The notes under the pieces are model-generated. The model was not told the origin of the DNA and made no database searches. It worked only from the letters and a program-made list of their open reading frames with translations. This document shows, in pieces, positions 1 to 6,516 of a DNA stretch of 12,864 nucleotides (within the stretch, counting starts at the first letter, position 1; every line of letters starts with the position of its first letter). A program made the translations under genes and the position numbers. The DNA is from Candidatus Eiseniibacteriota bacterium (GTDB lineage Bacteria; Joyebacterota; Joyebacteria; Joyebacterales; Joyebacteraceae), in assembly GCA_030638405.1 (NCBI GenBank), contig DAOWER010000098.1, positions 1 to 12,864 on the forward strand, read 5' to 3'.

Positions 1-3000
1 AGCACTTTTTGTACTTCTTCCCGCTGCCGCACGGGCACGGCTCGTTTCTTCCCACCTTCTTGTCCCTCTTGACCGGGTCTTTTCTCGCGCCGCTTCCGCC
101 GCCCCCCGCTGCTGCCCCCGGGCGTCGGCCCGGCGGCAGCGGAAGACTGCCCGATGACAGCTGTCCGGCACTTCCCGGGGCGTCGGTTCCGAACTGGGGC
201 GCTGGCGTCGTCGACATGGGAGAAGCGGTCGCGGCCTGCGAGGCCGCCTGGGCGTCGGGATGAAGGGCGCGCCCCTCGCTGACACGGCTGGTCTGCTCCG
301 GCGGTGCAGCGATCTGCGCCCGGAACAGCAGCTGCGCCGATTCCTCCTGTATGGATTCGATCATCGCCATGAACATGTCGAACGCCTCGGACTTGTACTC
401 CAGAAGCGGGTTCCTCTGGCCGTAGGCCCGGAGTCCGATGCCCTCCCTCAGGCGGTCCAGCTCGTACAGATGGTCGCGCCAGTGCTTGTCGATGACCTGC
501 AGCAGGACGAGGCGTTCGAGCCTGCGCGTGATCTCGGGCGTCAGCTGCTGTTCCCTGCGCTCGTACGCGAGCGTCGCCGCCTTGTTGAGGTTCTCCCTGA
601 GCGCGTCTTGAGTGATACCCGAGACGTCGGCCTTCGAGAAGTCCATGTCAATGAGGAACGTGCTCCTCAACTCTTCCTTGAGCCCGTCGAAGTCCCAGGT
701 CTCCTGTATGTCGCCGGTGTTCGTCCGCGCATCGATCACCCTGTCGATGATGTCGTGGAAGATCTCGGCGATGTCCTCCCGCAGGTCGCCTCCGCTGAGG
801 ATGTTGAGACGCTGGGCGTAGATGACCTCGCGCTGCTGATTCAGCACGTCGTCGTACTCGAGCAGGTGCTTCCTGATGTCGAAGTTGTGGGTCTCAACTC
901 GCTTCTGGGCGCGCTCGATGGCCTTGGTGATCATCGGGTGCGTGATGACCTCGCCCTCCTGAATGCCGACCGTGGTCATGACCTTTGCTATGCGCTCGGA
1001 GCCGAAGAGCCGCATGAGGTTGTCCTCGAGCGAGATGAAGAACTCGGAGGCGCCCGGGTCGCCCTGCCTGCCGCTCCGGCCGCGGAGCTGACGGTCGATT
1101 CGTCTGGAGTCGTGGCGCTCGGTTCCGATGATCATCAGGCCGCACGGCATGTCCTCGAGGCACTGGGCCGTGTAGTCCTCGTGCCCGTTCGGGCAGCTCG
1201 CGCAGTCCTTGGTCTCGCACTTGAGGCAGCATCTCTCGCAGCGGAGCACGCCCTCGCCGAGTTTGATGTCGGTGCCTCGCCCGGCCATGTTCGTAGCGAT
1301 GGTCACGGCGCCCGCCTGTCCCGCGCTCATCACGATCTCCGCCTCGCTCTGGTGGTGCTTGGCGTTCAGGACGTTGTGCGGGATGCGCTTGCCCTTCAGA
1401 AGGCGCGAGATGACCTCCGAGACTTCGACAGTCACCGTGCCGACCAGGATGGGCTGCTTCCGCTCGTGTATCCGCTCTATCTCCTCGATGGCGGCTGCGA
1501 ACTTCTCGCGCCTGGTCTTGTAGATGAGATCGTCGTAGTCGACGCGCCGGATCGCGTCGTTGGTCGGGACGACGCGGACCGGGAGCTTGTAGATCTCCAC
1601 GAACTCGTCCTCTTCGGTTTCGGCGGTACCGGTCATTCCCCCGAGCTTGTCGTACATCCGGAAGTAGTTCTGCAGCGTGATGGTCGCAAGCGTCTGTGTC
1701 TCTCGTTCTATCTCCACGCCTTCCTTGGCTTCGACCGCCTGGTGGAGACCGTCGGACCAGCGCCGACCGGCCATGAGGCGGCCCGTGAACTCGTCGACTA
1801 TCATCACCTTGCCGTCCTGGACTACGTAGTCGACGTTCTTTTCGAACACGGAGTACGCCTTGAGGAGCGCGCCCACGTTGTGTATGCGCTCGCTGGTTCC
1901 CGCGTACTCCAGGTGCAGTTCGTTCTTGCGCCTGGCCTTGTCCTCCGACGAGAGTGAGTCGTCGACATCGACGGCCGCGAGCTGCTCCGAGAGATCCGGC
2001 AGGATGAGCCGGTTGCGCTCCTCAGGCGACAGCGCGTCGCGGCCCTTCTCGGTCAGCGCGGCGTTCCTGCCTCTCTCCTCCATCACGTAGAGCAGATCCT
2101 CGTCGAGCTGCGTCAGCACCTTGTCTCGCATCAGCTCGTTCTCGGTGCGCTGGACCTGGGTCTTGAGTCACGGGTCCTCGTACAGGCGCATCAGGCGACG
2201 ATGCTTCGGCGCCCCGCGCTGGATCTGCACGAGCTTGACCAGGCCCTCGTAGCGGGTGTCATCGCTCTCGAGCAGTTTTTCGATCTCGTCTATCATGGAG
2301 TTTATGAGCTTGGTCTGCTTGCGCACCAGACGCTCGACGGGGGCCTTGAGCTTGTCGAACATGTGCGTCGAGTGCTCGACGACGCCGGAGATGATCAGAG
2401 GCGTCCGCGCCTCGTCGATCAGGACGCTGTCGACCTCGTCGACTATGCCGTAGAAGTGGTCAGGCTGGACGCGATCTTCGAAGCGGACCGCCATGTTGTC
2501 GCGCAGGTAGTCGAACCCGAACTCGTTGTTCGTTCCGTAGGTGATGTCACGGGAGTACTGTTCCTTACGCTCTTCGGGCGTCATGCCCGTCTGGATGCAC
2601 CCCACCGTCAGCCCCAGCCACTCGTAGACCGGCGTCATCCATTCGGCGTCGCGCCTGGCAAGATAGTCGTTGACGGTGACGAGGTGAGCGCCCCTCCCGG
2701 CCAGGGCGTTGAGGTAGAGCGGCATCGTCGCCACGAGCGTCTTGCCCTCACCGGTGGCCATCTCCGCTATCAGGCCGCGGTGCAGAACAACCGCACCCAT
2801 CAGCTGAACGTCGAACGGGACCATCTGCCACGTCGCTGGGATGCCGACGACATCCCAGCTCTTGCCCACCAGACGACGGCACGCCTCCTTGACTACCGCG
2901 AAGGCCTCGTGCATCAGGTCGTCCAGCGTCTCGCCATCGGCCAGACGGGATTTGAACTCCTGCGTCTTCTCCACGAGCTGCTCGTCCGAGAGCTCCGAGA

Positions 3001-3103
3001 GGGGCTCGAACGCGCTGTTGATGAGTTCCACGTCAGGCAGGAGCTTCCTGAGCTCGCGGTCGGTCTTGGAGCCGACGATCTTCGCGACGAGTTTCTCGAG
3101 CAA
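1..3103 (-). CDS. secA: Preprotein translocase ATPase SecA, cut by left edge, with one internal TGA
   Basis: SecA is the ATP-driven motor that pushes unfolded preproteins through SecYEG. Reading leftward from a TTG at 3103-3101, the frame has Walker A GEGKT (residues 118-122), DEVD (222-225), DEAR (230-233) and RGAPK near 297. After a TGA at codon 312 the same frame continues as unmistakable SecA: IVDEFTGR, RWSDGLHQAVEAKEG, GMTGTA, TNMAGRGTDIKLGEG, GTERHDSRRIDRQLRGRSGR, the scaffold helix, a Ser/Pro/Gly-rich linker, and a SEC-C zinc motif with C1023, C1025 and C1034. Only the last few residues are missing. A stop at 3137-3139 with no ATG or GTG after it forces the TTG start, which is preceded by AGGGGGT. 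Middle-domain wording such as SERIHN and DGLHQAVEAKEG resembles SecA of the Bacteroidota/Rhodothermota kind (from memory). An eight-Cys insert at 622-654 is unusual. Whether full-length protein is made depends on the TGA. Confidence 0.93.
1142..1240 (-). other. Cysteine-rich insert in the SecA motor
   Basis: Residues 622-654 of SecA lie between helicase motif V (TNMAGRGTDIKLGEG) and motif VI (GTERHDSRRIDRQLRGR). Most SecA proteins have only a short turn there. Here about 33 residues contain eight Cys and one His, starting with CERCCLKCETKDCASC and ending in MPCG. The paired C-x2-C spacings look like a zinc or other metal knuckle. SecA proteins of some phyla do have insertions at this point, so the site may be lineage-typical. 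Metal binding is an inference. Confidence 0.75.
2168..2170 (-). other. In-frame TGA inside secA (codon 312)
   Basis: The codon order is GAC CCG TGA CTC AAG on the minus strand. SecA similarity ends directly before it and resumes directly after it in the same frame, with no residues lost. The Bacteroidota-type family pattern here is roughly EPG followed by a helix ending in TEN, and this sequence reads EDP, stop, LKTQVQRTEN. The TGA therefore sits on a usual glycine, and GGA to TGA is one substitution. The next base is C, a context known to make UGA leaky in bacteria. A possible hairpin (CAGCGCACC at 2152-2144 with GGTGCTG at 2120-2114, one bulged G) lies 15 nt downstream, but its 23-nt loop makes it weak. 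Possible causes are a sequencing error, a real nonsense mutation, readthrough, or a SecA made as two pieces. Confidence 0.9.
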
Positions 3104-3134
3104 GAGACCCCCTGCTGCCCCGCGTTTCCGCGTG

Positions 3135-3163
3135 ATTCACGTCCTTGGTGGCCAGCCTGACAA
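3135..3163 (-). promoter_or_regulatory. Possible secA promoter (weak)
   Basis: On the minus strand TTGTCA (3163-3158, five of six to the -35 consensus) is followed after 17 bp by GTGAAT (3140-3135, only three of six to the -10). A transcript would start about 25 nt before the secA TTG. The 136-bp gap between the NHL gene and secA makes a separate promoter plausible, but the -10 match is poor. Confidence 0.3.
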
Positions 3164-3203
3164 ACTAACAGAGTCTCAGAGGGCGTGCAAGCGCGGTGTT
3201 CAG

Positions 3204-3219
3204 GGGGTTCCCCGAGGGG
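3204..3219. repeat. Alternating short inverted repeats after the NHL gene
   Basis: GGGG TT CCCC GA GGGG lies about 20-36 nt beyond the NHL-gene stop, in the gap before secA. The central CCCC can pair with either flanking GGGG, giving two mutually exclusive 4-bp hairpins. There is no T-run on the minus strand, so this is not a classical intrinsic terminator. With stems this short it may be chance in GC-rich DNA. Confidence 0.3.
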
Positions 3220-3239
3220 TGCTGCGCGCCCGCCTATCC

Positions 3240-4625
3240 TCAGCGGGATGCTTCCTGAAGCACTGTGAGGGGCGTTTCTGCGGTATCGTGGAAATACTCT
3301 CCTGAAGAGTAGGTGGGCGTGGCGGTCACCCTGAGCGTGTACGCACCGGGAGGAGTCGGGCCTCCGCGGCGCCCGAGCTTCCCGTCCCAGCGCTCGACGT
3401 TCTCGCCGGTGGCCCGGCGTCTGTTGTCGACGAGCGTGTGGACGACGTCCCCGTCCGAGTCGACGAGCACGACAGTCACGCGGGCCACCTCGGTAAGGAA
3501 GTAGCGGACTCTGACGTCGTCCTCCCCCGGGCGGATGCGGTCCGTGGAGGTCTCAAGGTCCAGTATGTCCGTGCCGATCCAGAAGTACTGCGCTCCCGCC
3601 CGCTCGGTGATGAAGATCTGGCCGAAGCGCCGCCACAGCGTGATGCCTCTGGGCTCGTCCATCTCCATGTCCCCAGTGCCCGGGCTTCCGATCGACGTCA
3701 CATAGCGCAGATGCGAGTCGAATTTGTGGATGCGGCCGTTCGGACGGTCTGTCGCATAGACGCTTCCGTAGTAGTCTATGGCCAGCTCATCGAACCGCGC
3801 CGATGGAAGGGGAAGGTCCTCTACCGCAGCCGTCCCGAGAACGTGGCCGTCGCGGGAGATCTTGACCAGGCGGCCACCCCCGCGATCGGTCACGACGATG
3901 AAGTCCTGCCGCCTGCTGATCCACGGGTCCTCGCCCTCGACCACGGCGAGTCCCACCGGACGGTCGAGGGCGAGTCCCTCGTCGTCCCCCGTGATCTCGT
4001 AGAGCCACTGTCCGGTCGAGGTCATCGCGACCACGCGGTCGTTCCCGGTGTCCGCGATGTAGAGCGTGCCCGACACGCCCAGGTCCACCTGCGACGGCGT
4101 GGAAAACCTGTCCTCACCCCGTCCCTCTGAGCCGAAGCTCCTGACGAATTCCAGACGACCGTCGGCGTAGAACAGGCGGACTATGCGGTGGTTGCCGGTG
4201 TCTGCGACGAAGACGTTGCCGCGGGAATCGGCCGCGATGCCGAGCGGATTCCTGAACTGGCCGCGGTCGTCCCCGCACTCCCCGTACGTCTCTACGTTGA
4301 CGAGAGATGTGTTGAAGATGATCTCGCACTCCCCCGAGTTGAGGCCGAACACCGTCAGCTCGTCGTCGTCCGAAGTGGTCGACGGATCGTCGAGGGCGTC
4401 CAGCTTGACGGCTGCCAGATCGGCGGGCTCGTTGAAGTGGGTCCTGGTGCCCAGATAGAGGAAGAGATGGAAACTCGTGGCTCTGTGCATCCCCATGCAG
4501 TGGCCGAACGGCGGATAGAGCAGCGTTGTCTGGACGTCGTCATCGGCGGCGCCCGGCGCGCCGGTGACAAGGAGAATGACGAGAGCGATCGTGGCGCAGG
4601 GTCTTCTCCAGGGCGGCGGCTTCAA
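3240..4625 (-). CDS. Exported NHL-repeat protein with C-terminal FlgD-type Ig domain
   Basis: Predicted protein of 461 residues. The N-terminus has basic residues (WRRP) and the hydrophobic stretch ATIALVILLVTG, with likely cleavage near GAPGAA (residues 22-27), so it is probably secreted or periplasmic. Four to five NHL-type beta-propeller blades follow from about 118 to 350. The clearest are IAADSRGNVFVADTGNHRIV (130-149) and LYIADTGNDRVV (188-199), with weaker copies near 245, 290 and 335. Residues 362-437 match a FlgD-like Ig domain (VTVVLVDSDGDVVHTL, then RWDGKLGRRG, PPGAYTLRV), often found at the end of surface or cargo proteins in FCB-type bacteria. The TTG start overlaps the purN stop (TTGA) and follows GGGGAG by 7 nt, indicating translational coupling. 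The frame stays open far upstream, but that part is Arg-rich and antisense-like and overlaps purN. Specific function is unknown, and the link to purN is probably transcriptional only. Confidence 0.82.
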   Translation of the reverse strand: MKPPPWRRPCATIALVILLVTGAPGAADDDVQTTLLYPPFGHCMGMHRATSFHLFLYLGTRTHFNEPADLAAVKLDALDDPSTTSDDDELTVFGLNSGECEIIFNTSLVNVETYGECGDDRGQFRNPLGIAADSRGNVFVADTGNHRIVRLFYADGRLEFVRSFGSEGRGEDRFSTPSQVDLGVSGTLYIADTGNDRVVAMTSTGQWLYEITGDDEGLALDRPVGLAVVEGEDPWISRRQDFIVVTDRGGGRLVKISRDGHVLGTAAVEDLPLPSARFDELAIDYYGSVYATDRPNGRIHKFDSHLRYVTSIGSPGTGDMEMDEPRGITLWRRFGQIFITERAGAQYFWIGTDILDLETSTDRIRPGEDDVRVRYFLTEVARVTVVLVDSDGDVVHTLVDNRRRATGENVERWDGKLGRRGGPTPPGAYTLRVTATPTYSSGEYFHDTAETPLTVLQEASR

Positions 4626-5272
4626 GCGTCGTCTCCCCCGGTGGCGCCGGCGGCTCCCTCCGAGGTCCTGACGACGCGCCCGTCCACCTTGAGCCTGCCT
4701 TCGGCGATGAGCTGAAGCGCCTCCGCGTAGATGCGATGCTCCTGTTCGAGGATCCTGGCGGCGAGCGTCTCCTCGGAGTCGTCGTCCATGACCGGGACGG
4801 CAGCCTGCAGGATTATCGGGCCGGTGTCGACTCCGGCGTCGACGAAGTGAACCGTGGCGCCGGACCACTTCACGCCATAGTCCAGGGCCTGCTTCTGTCC
4901 GTGCAGCCCGGGGAAGGAAGGCAGCAGCGCCGGGTGCACGTTGACGACGCGGCCGGAGTATCGTTCCAGGAAGTCGTCGTGCAGGATCCTCATGAAGCCG
5001 GCGAGGGCGACGACGTCCACACGATGCTCCTCGAGGACCTCGGTGTACCGTTGTTCCGCCTCCGGTGTCAGCTTGGTCCGAAAGCGCCCCGGCGGGACGT
5101 GGACGGCCGGGATCCCCGCGCTGCGCGCGCGCTCTAGCGCCTGTGCGTCCGCGACATCGCTCACGACCACGGCGACCTCCACGTCGATCCTGCCCGCCAG
5201 TGAGCTGTCGATTATCGCCTGCAGGTTAGAGCCCCTGCCGGAGGCGAGGACACCCACTCTGAGTCTACCCAC
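4622..5272 (-). CDS. purN: Phosphoribosylglycinamide formyltransferase (GAR transformylase)
   Basis: PurN transfers a formyl group from 10-formyltetrahydrofolate to GAR, the third step of de novo purine synthesis, in the cytoplasm. The 216-residue product has the phosphate-binding GRGSNLQ (12-18), the catalytic region VVNVHPALLPSFPG with N111 and H113, and D149 in GVDTGPII, matching the Asn/His/Asp triad of the family. Length is normal, apart from a small Gly/Ala/Asp-rich tail. The start is set at GTG 5272-5270 because GGAGGT lies 7 nt before it and the protein then begins MGRLRVGVLASG, as in the family. An in-frame ATG at 5287 overlaps that ribosome site and is less likely. It lies 61 nt after add and overlaps the NHL gene start, so the three are probably co-transcribed and the two purine genes belong together. 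Confidence 0.96.
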   Translation of the reverse strand: MGRLRVGVLASGRGSNLQAIIDSSLAGRIDVEVAVVVSDVADAQALERARSAGIPAVHVPPGRFRTKLTPEAEQRYTEVLEEHRVDVVALAGFMRILHDDFLERYSGRVVNVHPALLPSFPGLHGQKQALDYGVKWSGATVHFVDAGVDTGPIILQAAVPVMDDDSEETLAARILEQEHRIYAEALQLIAEGRLKVDGRVVRTSEGAAGATGGDDA

Positions 5273-5279
5273 GTTCTTT

Positions 5280-5285
5280 ACCTCC
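5280..5285 (-). promoter_or_regulatory. Ribosome binding site that sets the purN start
   Basis: GGAGGT on the minus strand is separated by 7 nt from the GTG at 5272-5270. It overlaps the alternative in-frame ATG (5287-5285), which is itself preceded only by GGGAGA with no spacing. The GTG is therefore favoured. Confidence 0.75.
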
Positions 5286-5333
5286 ATTCTCCCGCGCACG
5301 GTGTCACGCCGGCGGGATTCGCGTCCGCGTTTG

Positions 5334-6365
5334 TCAGTGCGGCTCCGAACGAGCCGGGCCAAGGCTGGAGTGATAGAGCTCGCGAAGCGCGGCGCGGTCG
5401 TCCTCCGGCAGAAACGCAGCGTCGGCGCTGGTGAGCACTGACTGAGCGACCAGCTCGCGACTCGCGCCCGCTTCCCTGATCGCCAACTCGTACTCGCGGC
5501 TCAGAGACGTGGCTGAGAAGAACCGATTGTCTGTCGCGAGCGCCACGGGGACGCCGGCGTCGACGAGCCTGCGAAGCGGATGTGTGCCGAGCGACTCCAC
5601 TGCCCCGGTGTGGAGATTGCTGGACAGGCACACCTCCACCGTGATGTTTCTGTCCGCGAGAAGGGACATCGTCCCGGGGTCCGAAGCCGCGCTGACTCCG
5701 TGGCCTATCCTGTCCGCGCCCAGGAGTTCGACGGCCGCGGCGACGTTGCCGGCGTCGCCGCCCTCTCCCGCGTGCACCGTCACTCCCAGCCCGGCTTCCG
5801 CCGCGCGCGCGAACGGCCGGGCGTAGCGCGCGGGGTCGAACAGCGCCTCGTCGCCCGCCAGGTCCACTCCGGCAACGCCGGAATCGGCGAGCCCGATGGC
5901 GAGATCCACCAGCGCGTCGGCCTCCTCCTCGCTCATACCCTCAAGGACGGAGACCACGACGCGCGCGGACATCCGGTCGGTCGGCGCGCTCGCCAGGGCC
6001 TCTCCGACGCCCTGCTCGGCTCCCCGGAGCACCGCCGTCAAGGCGTCAACCAGGGACAAGCCCTCTCGCGTGTGCAGCGCCGGGCTGAAGCGGATCTCGG
6101 CGTGGCGGACGCCGTCGAGGTAGCAGTCGCAGACGAGCTCGCGGGCAACCCGCTCGAGTGCCCGCCGCGTCTGAAGGAGCCCCACGGTCATGTCGAACCT
6201 GCTCAGGCACGAGGACAGCGACATGCCTGGCCTGAAGCGCAGACTTCGCGCGAACTCCTCGGCGTCAGCGGTCGCGGGAATGAGACCGGCGTCCCGCGAC
6301 AGCGCGACGAGCGTTTCGTCCCGCAGCGAACCGTCGAGGTGGACATGAAGATCGGATGCGAGCAT
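5334..6365 (-). CDS. add: Adenosine deaminase
   Basis: Hydrolyses adenosine or deoxyadenosine to inosine or deoxyinosine in purine salvage. The 343-residue protein begins MLASDLHVHLDGSL, giving zinc ligands H7 and H9. HAGEGGD supplies zinc ligand H198 and catalytic E201, GHG has H222, and ATDN has zinc ligand D279. The canonical second Asp of the TDDP motif is Asn (N280, in TDNRFFS). I recall the TDN form from actinobacterial-type Add proteins, so the enzyme is likely active, though related adenine, aminodeoxyfutalosine or other aminohydrolase activity cannot be excluded. The ATG at 6365 is chosen because GGAG lies 6 nt upstream and the family begins just before HxH. An in-frame ATG at 6428 lies inside the likely -10 box. 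It is the first gene of the add-purN-NHL unit. Confidence 0.92.
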   Translation of the reverse strand: MLASDLHVHLDGSLRDETLVALSRDAGLIPATADAEEFARSLRFRPGMSLSSCLSRFDMTVGLLQTRRALERVARELVCDCYLDGVRHAEIRFSPALHTREGLSLVDALTAVLRGAEQGVGEALASAPTDRMSARVVVSVLEGMSEEEADALVDLAIGLADSGVAGVDLAGDEALFDPARYARPFARAAEAGLGVTVHAGEGGDAGNVAAAVELLGADRIGHGVSAASDPGTMSLLADRNITVEVCLSSNLHTGAVESLGTHPLRRLVDAGVPVALATDNRFFSATSLSREYELAIREAGASRELVAQSVLTSADAAFLPEDDRAALRELYHSSLGPARSEPH

Positions 6366-6403
6366 TGGCCGCTCCGCACTGGAGGAAGCCGCATAATCCA
6401 AGC

Positions 6404-6453
6404 TTGACTGAGCGTCGCCTCGAAGCATAAGGTCGATACAGTCCCTGAGTCAA
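6404..6453. promoter_or_regulatory. Overlapping divergent promoters for add and the M16 genes
   Basis: Minus strand: TTGACT (6453-6448), 18 bp, TATGCT (6429-6424), reading into add. Plus strand: TTGACT (6404-6409), 16 bp, CATAAG (6426-6431), reading into the M16 pair. Both -35 boxes match five of six consensus bases, and the -10 boxes match four of six and occupy the same few base pairs. The ends form an imperfect inverted repeat (cttgactgag and ctgagtcaag). Predicted starts near 6417 and 6438 would give leaders of roughly 50 nt for add and 80 nt for the peptidase. RNA polymerase could occupy only one direction at a time. Confidence 0.6.
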
Positions 6454-6516
6454 GACCGAGAGGAATTCCAGGCGGCGCGGGCGAGTACGCGGACCCGCGC
6501 CGTTCGTGAGGCGCCG

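Noticed and set aside
260..1957. Long plus-strand open frame of 565 codons opposite secA
   Set aside because: It is antisense to strongly conserved SecA sequence, has no recognisable domain, and long antisense frames are expected in GC-rich coding DNA. Similar long frames opposite secA (2201-3160) and opposite comEC (9362-10216) were dropped for the same reason.
2168..2170. Selenocysteine at the secA TGA, tempting because yqeC points to selenium use
   Set aside because: The family residue here is glycine rather than cysteine and there is no redox role. No SECIS-like stem sits at the required short distance. YqeC-linked selenium chemistry uses a labile selenium cofactor and does not by itself require selenocysteine insertion.
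2168..2170. Alternative genetic code with TGA read as glycine or tryptophan
   Set aside because: At least six genes in the window end at TGA exactly where their families end, and no other conserved gene here has an internal TGA.
4626..4868. N-terminal extension of the NHL gene to 4868
   Set aside because: The extra 81 residues are Arg/Gly-rich, lie wholly inside purN in another frame, and would bury the signal peptide. The TTG at 4625 has a good ribosome site.
5273..5362. Longer PurN starting at 5362 or at ATG 5287
   Set aside because: The extension is Arg-rich and not seen in the family. The GGAGGT placed 7 nt before GTG 5272 marks the start.
6366..6428. Adenosine deaminase start at ATG 6428
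   Set aside because: That ATG forms part of the predicted -10 box, so it would not be transcribed. ATG 6365 has its own GGAG and gives the normal family N-terminus.
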